Source of the DNA: CBDHGY01 sp965263325
GTDB lineage: Bacteria; Pseudomonadota; Alphaproteobacteria; Caulobacterales; Hyphomonadaceae
Direction of reading: 5' to 3'
DNA: 64,000 nucleotides
Assembly (NCBI GenBank): GCA_965263325.1
Contig: CBDHGY010000002.1
Span: 2,852,001-2,916,000, forward strand
In this document: piece by piece, positions 1 to 8,643 of the stretch
Layout: each line of letters begins with the position of its first letter
Numbering within the stretch: position 1 is the first letter of the stretch
Notes under the pieces: generated by a model
Seen by the model: only the letters and a program-made list of their open reading frames with translations
Told to the model about the DNA's origin: nothing
Databases searched by the model: none
Translations under genes and position numbers: made by a program

Positions 1-2
1 TT

Positions 3-362
3 GCGCGCTGCGATGGGCAAACTGCAAACATTTTCGATATTGATTGGCGCGGGCGCGTCGCGAAGGCCTATGTTGGCGATTACGCTTATCGCCACAAGTT
101 CAAACTGGAAATGCGCAGCGTTCCCTTTGCTGGGTTTCAAAGTCGCCATCATGCGGAATATTTGCAAAACCTTCCGAAGCACATGCATCAAAAAGACGAA
201 AACGGGCATGTTATCAAACACGGATGGTATGATCATACGCTTGATAGGTCGCTGGATGAGCGCGAGGCTCAACTTCGCCAATGCGTGGAAGTGCTTACAA
301 ACATTCCTACGGATGATCTCAACTTCGTTGCAGAAAAATACGCAGATTGGCTGAAGTTCTAA
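3..362 (+). CDS. C-terminal end of an unrecognised protein (5' truncated by window edge)
   Basis: The frame starting at base 3 is open from the window edge to a TAA at 360-362 and gives about 119 residues. It reads as a plausible soluble protein rich in His, Lys and acidic residues, ending in YADWLKF, whereas the overlapping frames give low-complexity nonsense. The start lies outside the window. I do not recognise the family. It ends 3 bases before the convergent lysozyme-like gene. Confidence 0.55.
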   Translation, partial: ARCDGQTANIFDIDWRGRVAKAYVGDYAYRHKFKLEMRSVPFAGFQSRHHAEYLQNLPKHMHQKDENGHVIKHGWYDHTLDRSLDEREAQLRQCVEVLTNIPTDDLNFVAEKYADWLKF

Positions 363-365
363 GCC

Positions 366-1037
366 TTATTCAAACGCTCCATCCACCATCACATTCAAAT
401 CTACCTCGCCTTCAATACCGGAAACACGGCCGCGGTGAGAGTATTGCCAGATGGTCCAATCGCGGCCGTCCGGTAATGCGGGATATTTCTGGATGTCCCT
501 GATCCAGATGGGGTTGGCTGGAAACGCCTGTTGAAGCCAATCGCTGTAAAAACTGTTTGTTGTATAAAGGATCGGGTCCTTTCCATAATGTCGGCGGAGC
601 TTTGAGATCATAACGGAGATCTCAGCCCGAACCTCTTCGACGGGTTGATCCAAGCCGCAATTTTGCGCGTGTTCAAGATCTATGACGGGCGGCAAGGCGC
701 TCGCATCGATAGGGACAATATCGATGAAATGTTCGGCCTGAGCGCCGCCCGGTTTGCAAGCAAGATAGTAGTGGTAAGCGCCGACGCGGAGCCCCGCATC
801 TTTCGCGCCTTTCCAATTGCTTTGCCCACGCGGATCGATCCAGTCTGTCCCTTCGGTGGCTTTGACGAAGGCAAAATAAATCCCCGCCTCTGCAACATCG
901 TCCCATTCGATGCGGCCCTGATGATGAGAGACATCAATTCCCTGTAGGGTAAAATCTTCCGGGTTCTGCGAAGGCGCAATTTCTGGCGCGCTGCAGGCGG
1001 CGAGCATGAAGGAGAAGATAAAGAATACGTGTCTCAC
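366..1037 (-). CDS. GH25-family lysozyme-like lipoprotein
   Basis: Predicted muramidase of glycoside hydrolase family 25, which cleaves the MurNAc-GlcNAc bond of peptidoglycan. Visible are the family's N-terminal GIDVSHHQG strand, a FVKATEG stretch, the VIDLEH segment carrying the catalytic acid (family knowledge) and the C-terminal IWQYS segment. I place the start at a GTG (1035-1037) because it begins a typical lipoprotein signal, VRHVFFIFSF followed by the lipobox LAAC, putting the enzyme in the periplasm or outer membrane. The frame stays open a further 52 codons upstream, but that part would overlap the EamA gene and does not look like a signal peptide. It may serve wall remodelling or attack on other cells; the sequence does not decide. 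Confidence 0.85.
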   Translation of the reverse strand: MRHVFFIFSFMLAACSAPEIAPSQNPEDFTLQGIDVSHHQGRIEWDDVAEAGIYFAFVKATEGTDWIDPRGQSNWKGAKDAGLRVGAYHYYLACKPGGAQAEHFIDIVPIDASALPPVIDLEHAQNCGLDQPVEEVRAEISVMISKLRRHYGKDPILYTTNSFYSDWLQQAFPANPIWIRDIQKYPALPDGRDWTIWQYSHRGRVSGIEGEVDLNVMVDGAFE

Positions 1038-1075
1038 AATTGGTATCGTGCCGCGCCGTGATGGCGAGAACAAGG

Positions 1076-1984
1076 CTATTCCGGGATATCGCTTGCAGGC
1101 ATTCCGGTTTCCCGCCGTGTTCGAAACTTCGTCTCCAGCGCGATCAGCAAACAAGCACCTATGATCAGCGCTGCGCCTAGCCAGAGTTGCCAACCTGGCG
1201 TTTCGTCGAAAATCAAAAAACCAAACAGGCTTGCCCAGATAAGCGCAGTGTACTCCAGCGGCGCGAGTTTCTGCGCTTCAGCGCGCGCATAGCCAGTTGT
1301 CATAAGCCACCAAACAAACACGCCGGCCGCCGCCAACCCAATATAGATAGGCATATCAACAATCGCTGGAACCGGGTCGGTGGCGATCAGATAGGGCAAC
1401 AGATACAGCGCCGGAAACACATTGGTGAACATCACGATGGTGAAAGTATCTTCCTTGCGTGTGCGAAGCCGCATCAAGACCAGCGTGAGCGCGTAGAACA
1501 GAGCGGCAAGAAGGCACACAATCACGCCAGCTAACCGGTTAGCATCTTCAGGCGCGCCTTCGGTTGAGCCAGTGGCTGCGAGCACAGCGCCGCCAAAACC
1601 GAGCGCCGCTGCTCCAACTGCAACTCCGCTCAGGCGTTCACCCAAAACAAGCCAGGCGATGGGTGCAATCATCAATGCGGACGTAAAGCCAATCACTGTT
1701 GCTTCGGCGAGTGCAAGCTGCGTCAGGGACCAAAAGAAAGTCAAAACTGACCCGGTCTGGATCAATCCACGCAACGCATGAAACCGGATGGCTTCCCATT
1801 TTGGGACAGGTTTGCCGAGCCAAAAATAAATTCCGACAAGACATATCCCTGCGATGACGAATCTCCACGCCATCAGCGTGAATACATCCATATCGTCTGC
1901 TAAATATTTGACGGCAGCATCGATGCCTGCCCCAGAAAACACGGCGAAAGCAACGATAAGAAGGGTAGGAGGGTGCTCTCGCAT
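1076..1984 (-). CDS. EamA/DMT-family inner-membrane transporter
   Basis: About 302 residues with ten hydrophobic segments arranged as two EamA halves, typical of drug/metabolite exporters of the RhaT/YdcZ superfamily. The ATG at 1982-1984 (MREHPPTLL) is preceded by GGGAA at a suitable distance and leads directly into the first membrane helix; the 47 codons that could be added upstream are hydrophilic and unlikely. Such proteins move small metabolites or amino acids across the inner membrane; the substrate cannot be read from the sequence. The gene is divergent from the bactofilin gene. Confidence 0.85.
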   Translation of the reverse strand: MREHPPTLLIVAFAVFSGAGIDAAVKYLADDMDVFTLMAWRFVIAGICLVGIYFWLGKPVPKWEAIRFHALRGLIQTGSVLTFFWSLTQLALAEATVIGFTSALMIAPIAWLVLGERLSGVAVGAAALGFGGAVLAATGSTEGAPEDANRLAGVIVCLLAALFYALTLVLMRLRTRKEDTFTIVMFTNVFPALYLLPYLIATDPVPAIVDMPIYIGLAAAGVFVWWLMTTGYARAEAQKLAPLEYTALIWASLFGFLIFDETPGWQLWLGAALIIGACLLIALETKFRTRRETGMPASDIPE

Positions 1985-2176
1985 GTCGTTCCCAATTCTT
2001 TTGTCGGCCGGGCTTATGAGTGTGGCCTGCTGGCACCAAGTTTGAAGGGGTAAAGAGTGCCCGACCTTCATGCAACCCCTGCAATAAAAAGGAAGATTTT
2101 GCGGGTCGGCGCTATGCGAAGTCATTGTGTTCGTGTAATAAATATAGCAGGGCGAGTGACGACAGGAGTATACTAC

Positions 2177-2695
2177 ATGGGCAAGAAGCTATTCGGCGGC
2201 AAAACACCTCCTCCGCCAGTGATAAATTCCAACTCATCACGCAGCCCAGCTCAAAGAGGAACGTATCTCGCGGCAGGAAGCACTTTTGAAGGCCGCATGA
2301 CGTTTCAAGGTCCAAGTGTTGTCGCTTGCCAACTGATCGGCGACATCGAAGCAGACGACATGGTCATCATTGAGGAAGGTGCGGACGTCCGGGGAAATAT
2401 TCGTGCCGCAAATGTCATTGTTAAAGGTAAAGTCGTCGGCGATATTTTTGCAGGCGATGGTGTCGAGGTTGCTGCAACGGGCAATTTCGAAGGCGTCATC
2501 AATGCGCCAAAAGCCAAGGTGACCGAAGGGGCGATCATGCGCGGCAGCGTTAACATCTCCAAGCTAGAAGATGCCGCCATTGAGCTTTCGCCCGCGCAGC
2601 GCATCCCAAGTGCGAATGAAGCCGGTAATGTAACGCCGCTGGACATTCAAATGTCAGGTGACCGCGTCATCGTCGGCAATACGCTCCCCCGATAG
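2177..2695 (+). CDS. Bactofilin-family polymer-forming protein
   Basis: About 172 residues. A proline-rich N-terminal tail (MGKKLFGG then PPPP) is followed by a right-handed beta-helix of hydrophobic/glycine repeats (GDIEADDMVIIEEGADVRG, NVIVKGKVVGDI) of the DUF583/bactofilin type. Bactofilins assemble nucleotide-free filaments at the membrane; in Caulobacter relatives they localise stalk and wall-synthesis proteins. The ATG at 2177 has AGGAG eight bases upstream; the frame is open further upstream but without family features. Genes for shape control (mreBCD) lie elsewhere in the window but are not linked to this one. Confidence 0.9.
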   Translation: MGKKLFGGKTPPPPVINSNSSRSPAQRGTYLAAGSTFEGRMTFQGPSVVACQLIGDIEADDMVIIEEGADVRGNIRAANVIVKGKVVGDIFAGDGVEVAATGNFEGVINAPKAKVTEGAIMRGSVNISKLEDAAIELSPAQRIPSANEAGNVTPLDIQMSGDRVIVGNTLPR

Positions 2696-2776
2696 TCGCT
2701 AACCCTCGGGCAAAGCTTCCCGTAACGCTAACTTCGTACTAGAGTCTCTCTAAATCGATTTGAGGAGAGGCGAACT

Positions 2777-4666
2777 ATGCGCCAGAAGTTACTGTGTTCC
2801 ATTTTTGCGTTGGCATTGGTTGCTTGCGGAGGCGGCGAGACGAATGATGCGTCCCCGGCCGCTAACGACGCTGTAGTTACGTCACCTGAAAGCGCGCCCG
2901 CTGATGCAGTTGAAGAGACTGAAACTGAGCGCTTAAATGCATGGTTTGAAGATAAGTATGAAAGTGAACTGCAATACAGCCCACTTCAGCTTTCCTATCT
3001 CGGGCGTAAAGATCGATACGGAGATATTGATGATGTCTCTTGGGATGCAGCAGATGCAAGTTTGGAACGTCTGCGCGCTTCCACCGCGGAGATGGAATCT
3101 CTATTCGACTATGAAAAGCTGACGACAGAAGGAAAGCTTTCATACGATTTGTGGAAGTATCAACTCGCCGAGGCAGAGGCAGATCTGCCGTTTCGGAACA
3201 ATGCCTATGTCTTTGAGCAGATGGGCGGTAATCATTCATTCCTGCCGACGTTCATGATCAATATTCACGGCGTCGAAACAGAGCAGCATATGCTCGACTA
3301 TATCTCGCGTCTAAAACAGGCAGAACGCGTGCTCGACCAATTGATCGAGCAATCGAAAGCAAATGCAGAATTTGGTGTCCGACCGCCGCGCTTTGCTTTT
3401 GAAAAAGTCATAGAAGAATCCAAGAAGCTTATCACAGGCGCGCCTTATGATGAGGGTGAGCCTGTCGCGTTATTCGAAGATGCGAGTGCCAAGATCGATG
3501 CGCTTGTGGCGGAGGAGGTCATATCTGCGGAGCGCGGAGAAGAATTGCTGGCAGAGGTTAGCGCCGCACTGACAGATAATCTGAAACCCGCCTATGAGCG
3601 TTTGATCGCATGGCTGGAAGAAGACATGCCGAATGCAATGACGGTCGCGACCGGCGTTGGCGGCCAGCCAAATGGTGAGGCATATTATGCCCGCCGCCTA
3701 CGTCAGTACACCACAACAGATATGACGCCGGACGAGGTTCATGATCTTGGCCTTTCGGAAGTGGCGCGAATTAAAGCCGAGATGGAAGCGATCAAGGAAA
3801 GTGTTGGGTTCGAAGGAAGTTTGCAGGACTTCTTTGCCCTTATCCGCGACAGCAAAAATGATGATCGATTTTATTATCCCGATACTGATGAAGGCCGTCA
3901 GGGCTACATCGATGATGCGACAGCGGCGATTGATGCGATCACCGTCCAGCTGCCAGAGTATTTTGGCATAATGCCAAAAGCCGAGCTTGTCGTGAAGCGT
4001 GTGGAACCATTTCGTGAGCAGGACGGCGCCGCTCAACACTACAGGCCTGGGACACCCGATGGATCACGGCCGGGAACTTATTACGCGCATCTGTCTGACA
4101 TGACGGCCATGCCGAAGAACCAACTTGAAGTGATCGCGTATCATGAGGGAAATCCCGGTCACCATATGCAGGTGTCGATTGCGCAAGAGTTAGAAGGCAT
4201 CCCGACATTCCGAACGCAATATTGGCTGTCGGCTTATGGTGAAGGATGGGCGCTTTATTCTGAACTCCTTGCGAAGGAAATGGGCGCTTATGAAGATCCG
4301 TATTCGGACTTTGGGCGTCTAACGTCTGAGAAATGGCGCGCGATCCGGCTGGTTGTCGACACAGGCTTGCACGCGAAGGGTTGGACAGAAGATGACGCAA
4401 TCGAGTACTTCCTGGAAAATTCTCCGGAGCCGCTCGAGAGTATTCGTTCTGAAGTGCAGCGCTATATTGTCTGGCCAGGACAAGCGACGAGCTACAAAGT
4501 CGGAATGATCAAGATACTGGAGCTGCGCGCTGAGGCGAAAGAGGAACTCGGCGACGCGTTTGATATTCGCGGCTTCCATGACGTGGTGCTAGGCGGCGGC
4601 GCGATGCCGCTCAACCTACTCGAGCGCCGTGTGGGCAACTGGGTTGAAAGCCAAAAAGGAAACTGA
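2777..4666 (+). CDS. DUF885-family predicted zinc-peptidase lipoprotein
   Basis: 629 residues. The N-terminus has a lipoprotein signal with lipobox LVAC and a Gly/Ser/Asp-rich linker, so the protein is probably anchored in the outer or inner membrane facing the periplasm. The DUF885 signature HEGNPGHH at residues 456-463 resembles a metal-binding site of metallopeptidases; the family is predicted to be peptidase-like but few members are characterised. The start has GAGGAGAGG upstream. The dehydrogenase ATG follows one base after its stop, and the ExbD-like gene overlaps that one, so the three are probably cotranscribed. Confidence 0.85.
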   Translation: MRQKLLCSIFALALVACGGGETNDASPAANDAVVTSPESAPADAVEETETERLNAWFEDKYESELQYSPLQLSYLGRKDRYGDIDDVSWDAADASLERLRASTAEMESLFDYEKLTTEGKLSYDLWKYQLAEAEADLPFRNNAYVFEQMGGNHSFLPTFMINIHGVETEQHMLDYISRLKQAERVLDQLIEQSKANAEFGVRPPRFAFEKVIEESKKLITGAPYDEGEPVALFEDASAKIDALVAEEVISAERGEELLAEVSAALTDNLKPAYERLIAWLEEDMPNAMTVATGVGGQPNGEAYYARRLRQYTTTDMTPDEVHDLGLSEVARIKAEMEAIKESVGFEGSLQDFFALIRDSKNDDRFYYPDTDEGRQGYIDDATAAIDAITVQLPEYFGIMPKAELVVKRVEPFREQDGAAQHYRPGTPDGSRPGTYYAHLSDMTAMPKNQLEVIAYHEGNPGHHMQVSIAQELEGIPTFRTQYWLSAYGEGWALYSELLAKEMGAYEDPYSDFGRLTSEKWRAIRLVVDTGLHAKGWTEDDAIEYFLENSPEPLESIRSEVQRYIVWPGQATSYKVGMIKILELRAEAKEELGDAFDIRGFHDVVLGGGAMPLNLLERRVGNWVESQKGN

Positions 4667-4667
4667 C

Positions 4668-5639
4668 ATGGCGAGCGACCAGCAAATGCCAACCGGTTCC
4701 GGGTTTCATGCAAAGTCTACTGCCAGTGAGGTGCTCAAAGGCATCGATCTTACCGGTAAGAATATTGTCCTGACCGGTGGTTATTCTGGCATCGGTATTG
4801 AGGCGGTGCGCGCACTGGCCGCGGCGGGCGCGAGCGTCACTGTGCCGGCGCGGCGGCCTGATGCTGCCACGCAAGCGCTTGCAGACGTACCGGGCAATAT
4901 AGATGTCGCACCGATGGATCTGGGCGATCTGGCAAGCGTGAACCGGTTCACGCAAGGCTTCGCCGAAACAGGTAAACCGCTGCACATGCTGATCAATAAT
5001 GCGGGCATCATGGCGTGCCCGCTGGCGCGCGTTGGCCCGGGGTGGGAAAGTCAGTTCGGTATCAATCATCTCGGCCACATGCAGCTGGTGCTCGGTTTGT
5101 TACCAGCGCTCGAGAAAGCAGGCGGCGCGCGCATGGTCTGCCTGTCGTCAACGGCGCACATCATGTCGGATGTGCATTGGGATGACCCGCACTTCAACAC
5201 ACATGAGTATGATAAGTGGCAGGCCTATGGTCAGGCAAAGTCCGCCAATGCTTTGTTCGCACTGGGCGCTGATATGCGGTGGAGAGATAAAGGTATTCGC
5301 AGCTTTAGCGTTCACCCGGGCGGCATCTTTACGCCGCTTCAACGCCACTTGCCGGAAGAGGAAATGGTCGCGCTCGGTTGGAAAAATGCCGACGGCTCAA
5401 TACCGCCGCGCGTTGCCGCCATGTTCAAAACACCGGAGCAAGGCGCATCGACGGAAGTCTGGGCCGCAACTTCGCCTAAGCTGGAAGGCAAAGGCGGGGT
5501 CTATTGCGAAGACTGCGACATTGCCAAACTTGCAACGGAGGACAGTCAGCGCTGGGAACATGCCCGCGCATGGATTTGCGATGATGATAAAGCCAGCCGT
5601 CTTTGGGAAATGAGCGAGCGGATGCTTGCTGAGGCATGA
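4668..5639 (+). CDS. Short-chain dehydrogenase/reductase (SDR)
   Basis: About 323 residues. A Rossmann fold is seen as TGGYSGIG near residue 35 (the TGxxxGIG cofactor loop), NNAGIM near residue 110 and a YGQAKSAN segment (YxxxK catalytic pair) near residue 185, followed by HPGGIFTPL. The arrangement resembles retinol-dehydrogenase-like SDRs that use NAD(P)H; substrate unknown. The ATG at 4668 follows AAAGGA; an upstream in-frame start would overlap the preceding gene and adds no fold elements. Its stop overlaps the ATG of the next gene (ATGA). Confidence 0.9.
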   Translation: MASDQQMPTGSGFHAKSTASEVLKGIDLTGKNIVLTGGYSGIGIEAVRALAAAGASVTVPARRPDAATQALADVPGNIDVAPMDLGDLASVNRFTQGFAETGKPLHMLINNAGIMACPLARVGPGWESQFGINHLGHMQLVLGLLPALEKAGGARMVCLSSTAHIMSDVHWDDPHFNTHEYDKWQAYGQAKSANALFALGADMRWRDKGIRSFSVHPGGIFTPLQRHLPEEEMVALGWKNADGSIPPRVAAMFKTPEQGASTEVWAATSPKLEGKGGVYCEDCDIAKLATEDSQRWEHARAWICDDDKASRLWEMSERMLAEA

Positions 5640-6001
5640 GGTCGCTTACTGCCTTCGTTTCAGTGGTATTACTGGGGGCCTGTGATCCGGTGAGTATGAC
5701 CACAGGTGATGAAATCACACTGCCAGGCCCGGCCAGTTCCGAAAGTGTGAACGGATTGGTCACGATACATATCACCGCTGAAAGGTTGCTGCGAATTGGT
5801 GACGACACCCCCACCCGTTTGGAGACGTTGCTAAGCGACCTAGACAAGGCCTATGGTGCCGAGCGCGATTACAAAATTCTAGTTCACGCCGCCTCCGGTG
5901 TCGAAACGGAGGAGCTTATGGAAGCCCTCGTGGTCTTGCAGTCTGGCGGTTTTGCGCAAATCAGCTTGGTCACCGACCGGCCCGCACCGGCACTTCAGTA
6001 A
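5636..6001 (+). CDS. Small lipoprotein with ExbD/TolR-like domain
   Basis: 121 residues. A signal peptide ends in the lipobox LGAC, followed by a short linker and a domain (residues about 40-118) whose layout is VTIHI...ILVHAASG...LMEALVVLQSGGFAQISLVTD. This matches the pattern of the periplasmic domain of ExbD/TolR, the stator peptides of proton-driven outer-membrane systems. True ExbD proteins are anchored by an N-terminal transmembrane helix with a key Asp; here the anchor is a lipid instead and no ExbB partner is seen nearby. The assignment of the fold is inference from pattern. It overlaps the SDR stop by four bases. Confidence 0.65.
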   Translation: MRSLTAFVSVVLLGACDPVSMTTGDEITLPGPASSESVNGLVTIHITAERLLRIGDDTPTRLETLLSDLDKAYGAERDYKILVHAASGVETEELMEALVVLQSGGFAQISLVTDRPAPALQ

Positions 6002-6189
6002 TAAAGCGCGCGCCCCAGCGCCCCCAGCTCCGCGCGGAAATTCCGGCGAAGCAAATCCCGCGCGCGGCGCGGGTTCTTTTCCGATAGGCGCAGGAGACAC
6101 CGGGCTAACGCAAGCGCCATCCGCGCGGTGGTGAGCCATCTGGCCCCCAGAGCTTTCAGGCGGCAGCGCGGTGTTTGGTTCTGTTTCAT
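5995..6189 (-). CDS. Small basic protein, unknown, behind the three-site DNA module
   Basis: 64 residues, starting at an ATG (6187-6189) and ending in TGA. It is rich in Arg and Leu, with an amphipathic stretch (LLRLSEKNPRRARDLLRR). No family recognised. The reason to keep it is context: the ATG sits 28 bases after the last TATCCGA site of a module that recurs upstream of another tiny reading frame at 49114. The frame can be extended to an ATG at 6265, but that would run through the module. It overlaps the end of the convergent lipoprotein gene by seven bases, so it could still be spurious. Confidence 0.4.
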   Translation of the reverse strand: MKQNQTPRCRLKALGARWLTTARMALALARCLLRLSEKNPRRARDLLRRNFRAELGALGRALYY

Positions 6190-6220
6190 GCCGGTGAGTA
6201 TGGCGCAGCCGCAAACCCGG

Positions 6221-6309
6221 TCGGATAGATTTTGCGAAATTAATTTTAGGGCGTTGATCTGGCTCATATTTATTTTGCTGAAGTGTCGGATAAGCCGAAA
6301 TCTATCCGA
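6221..6309 (-). promoter_or_regulatory. Three-site regulatory module, copy A
   Basis: Read on the minus strand: TCGGATA (6309-6303), 10 bases, TATCCGA (6292-6286), 58 bases, TATCCGA (6227-6221). The first two form an inverted repeat. The segment next to the last site, CGGTCGGATAGATTTT on the plus strand, is identical over 16 bases to the matching part of copy B at 48996-49084. Likely an operator or promoter region for the small gene at 5995-6189; the binding protein is unknown. Confidence 0.55.
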
Positions 6310-6660
6310 TAGCTGAGCGTCTTACTCTGGCGGAAGCAGACAGTTCGCAAGGCCCTCAATCCGGCAGGATTTGGCCCTTTTCAGTCGTCTAGTGCAAATC
6401 CTCAAATGGCTTAACACTGCTCAACGATGGACACTGGGTAGAACCCAACCTTCCTAGGGTTGTGGTTATTACGCTGCGTGAGTCTTTAAACGCCCTAACT
6501 AAAACGCTGCTCGTCGACATGATCCGCCGATTTGCGCGAGATTCGAAATGTCATTTCCGAGTTCGAATGCGCTCTGCTCGCTGTTACAGCGACCATCTTG
6601 GTCGAAAAATATCGATCAAAGTGTGTCAACAGTTGTATCTGAAACACTTACATCGCTGGT
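6310..6660. other. Intergenic stretch with no recognised feature
   Basis: AT-richer than its neighbours. Short open frames occur on both strands but none has a ribosome site or a recognisable product. It separates the three-site module from the hypothetical frame at 6661 and the transposase remnant. Confidence 0.5.
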
Positions 6661-7173
6661 ATGACTACAATACACGCTAGTCAATTTTCCTGCGAAAACT
6701 CCACTTTAAACCGCCCTCCGAGTAAAAAGCCCCAAAAAAATTCTGATCAGAGTGAAACAAAACGTGCTTTCAAGTCTCTAATATATATGGCGATTAAAAA
6801 AGCAGATAATGTGAGGCTGATGGATGCATTCGCGCCATTCGTGGATGGCGCTCAATTCGCAACGTGCGACCCAATAATATCTCAAATGAGAATGTTTGAA
6901 TGCCGGTCCACGTGGATCGGGCTGGCCCATAAGGAATCCGTGATAAGTGCGTTTGCGCCGAAAAGACCATCGAACAAAGCTCTATCTATAGCCACACAGA
7001 TGGCATGCGACAGCGTCGATCATGCCATTGGCGTGCAGCTTTCTCGGCGGGCCGCAACGCTGTTCCGTCCGAATGCGCGGCCCGTGAGGTTGAGCTTGAC
7101 GCCCTCCGAACTGCACGCCCGGAACGAGATCGACACTTTCGCACTTTTAAATGCAACGCGAGGCTACCTCTAA
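6661..7173 (+). CDS. Doubtful hypothetical protein
   Basis: An open frame of 170 codons. The N-terminal 40 residues are rich in Lys, Ser and Asn; the middle (DAFAPFVDGAQFATC) could be protein-like. No domain is recognised, no good ribosome-binding site precedes the ATG at 6661, and a second in-frame ATG occurs at about 6787. It lies in a decayed stretch beside a transposase remnant, so it may be a degraded gene or chance. Confidence 0.25.
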   Translation: MTTIHASQFSCENSTLNRPPSKKPQKNSDQSETKRAFKSLIYMAIKKADNVRLMDAFAPFVDGAQFATCDPIISQMRMFECRSTWIGLAHKESVISAFAPKRPSNKALSIATQMACDSVDHAIGVQLSRRAATLFRPNARPVRLSLTPSELHARNEIDTFALLNATRGYL

Positions 7174-7203
7174 AATGGACCACGGAATCTGTCATGACAG
7201 CTT

Positions 7204-7629
7204 CCGGCTACCGGTTATCGTTTTGGTCCTATTTTCGCAGGCAACATCCGAACGAAACGCTAGAACATCAAGCGCCAGCATGGTCAGCGGCAATGGCACC
7301 TCGATGAGGTCTTCGTGATGATCAAAAACGTCCAACATCATCTTTGGCGCACCGTCAATCATGAAGGTGATATGCTGGCGAGCTTCGTCACTAGAGCCCG
7401 GAATAAGCACGCTACACTTGGGTTTCTGAAGAAAGCAATGAAGCGATTAGGATCGCCGAGAGACCGGGTCAAAGTCCGTCTTCGATCCTATTGGGCGGTA
7501 AAAAAAGAGATTAGAAGAAGCGCCCGCCCAGAGGTCGGTCACTACTTAAACAATCGGGCCGAAAACAGCCATTTGCCTCCACGAAACCCGCACCTGCAAC
7601 CCATACTTTCCGTCATAAATTTCAGTTAG
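7204..7629 (+). pseudogene. IS6-family transposase remnant
   Basis: One reading frame (frame of base 7204) shows in order FGPIFAGNIR, an in-frame TAG at 7261, WHLDEVFV at 7294, LWRTVNHEGDMLASFVTRAR, FLKKAMKR, LRSYWAVKKEI and NNRAENSHLP. These are the DDE-domain landmarks of IS6/IS26-type transposases, including the Asp of HLDEV and the Glu of RAENSH. The N-terminal helix-turn-helix is missing, a stop interrupts the frame, and after NSHLP the sequence no longer matches the family. No terminal inverted repeats were found. It is an inactive fossil. Confidence 0.8.
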
Positions 7630-7675
7630 TCTTCGAACTCAGTAACAAGCATCTTCACACAGGAGTTTCGCAAAA

Positions 7676-8602
7676 ATGCGCTCAATGTTTCTTGTTCTAC
7701 TTTCTCTCAGCGCGTGCGCCGTAGGAGCCCCAGATTCGCTTCAGAAATCAGTTCCTGGAGATCGTGTCGATCAGTTGCAGCAACAAATGAGAGATAGCGA
7801 ATCTGGGCCCCTCATCGCAGCGCATCGCGGCTGTTGGCGAGGTGCGCCCGAAAATTCATTGCGCGCGATCGAGGCCTGCATTGATCTCGGAATAGAGATT
7901 GTCGAAATCGACATTCGCCGCTCCCAGGATGGTGTACTTATCGCCATGCATGACCCAACGCTGGATCGCACAACGACGTCCTCTGGATTGGTTTCAGAAA
8001 CTGATTTTGCGACCTTGCAAAGTCTTTACCTCAAATCGGGGTTAGGTGGAGACGACGCAGTGGTCACGCCAGATAAAATCCCGACTTTCGAGGAGGTCAT
8101 GCGCGCAGCTGAAGACCGCATTCTTGTCAATGTCCATGCAAAGCAAGACGTGTTTGAACAGGTCGTTTCGGAACTAACTGAACTGGATCTATTGGACCAT
8201 GTCATCTTGAAGCGTGGGCTGACCATCGAAAACGCCGCAGAGAATTTGAAGGCGGACGTTATTCAAGATGTTCTTTTCATGCCACAATTCATAGAAAGAG
8301 ACGTCGCCCTGAGCGAATTTGCCAACGTCGTCAGCCCCTACAATCCACCGGCGGTCGAAATCAAGTTTGCAACGGATGAATTCCTAATGGAGGGTGTTGA
8401 TGAGCTCCGGGCAAACAATATCCGGATCTGGCTCAGGACCCTCAACTCTAAGCCTGAAAATTCTGGTGGGCGTATTGATGCGCTCGCGCTCGAAGATCCC
8501 GATAAAAATTGGGGGGAACTTTTCGACATGGGGGCGAGCGTAGTACAAACCGGTCAACCGGAAGCCTTACTCGACTATCTTCAACGTACAGGTCGTCGAT
8601 AA
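7676..8602 (+). CDS. Glycerophosphodiester phosphodiesterase, lipoprotein
   Basis: 308 residues. A lipoprotein signal (LSLSACAVG) is followed by the GDPD TIM-barrel: AHRGCWRGAPENS near residue 44 with the conserved HRG and PENS, EIDIRRSQDG with metal-binding Glu/Asp, and MHDPTLDRTT with the second catalytic His. Such enzymes hydrolyse glycerophosphodiesters to glycerol-3-phosphate and an alcohol, freeing phosphate-bearing nutrients in the periplasm. AGGAG precedes the ATG. The phosphatase gene at 8990-10435 lies downstream on the opposite strand. Confidence 0.9.
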   Translation: MRSMFLVLLSLSACAVGAPDSLQKSVPGDRVDQLQQQMRDSESGPLIAAHRGCWRGAPENSLRAIEACIDLGIEIVEIDIRRSQDGVLIAMHDPTLDRTTTSSGLVSETDFATLQSLYLKSGLGGDDAVVTPDKIPTFEEVMRAAEDRILVNVHAKQDVFEQVVSELTELDLLDHVILKRGLTIENAAENLKADVIQDVLFMPQFIERDVALSEFANVVSPYNPPAVEIKFATDEFLMEGVDELRANNIRIWLRTLNSKPENSGGRIDALALEDPDKNWGELFDMGASVVQTGQPEALLDYLQRTGRR

Positions 8603-8621
8603 AGAGCGAACAATGCCCGCT

Positions 8622-8643
8622 AGCCGGATCTGCTGATCCGGCT
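8622..8643 (+). terminator. Hairpin after the glycerophosphodiesterase gene
   Basis: A perfect nine-base-pair inverted repeat, AGCCGGATC and GATCCGGCT, with a TGCT loop, 19 bases after the stop codon. There is no clean T-run, so termination efficiency is uncertain. Confidence 0.55.

Noticed and set aside
6265..6267. Upstream ATG for the small gene at 5995-6189
   Set aside because: Starting there would translate through the conserved three-site module; the ATG at 6189 matches the ATG position in the other copy.
6286..6309. Inverted repeat TCGGATA-N10-TATCCGA as a simple terminator
   Set aside because: No T-run follows on either strand, it does not end a gene here, and the same arms recur at 48996 with a third site at a fixed 58-base spacing, which points to a regulatory or repeat element.
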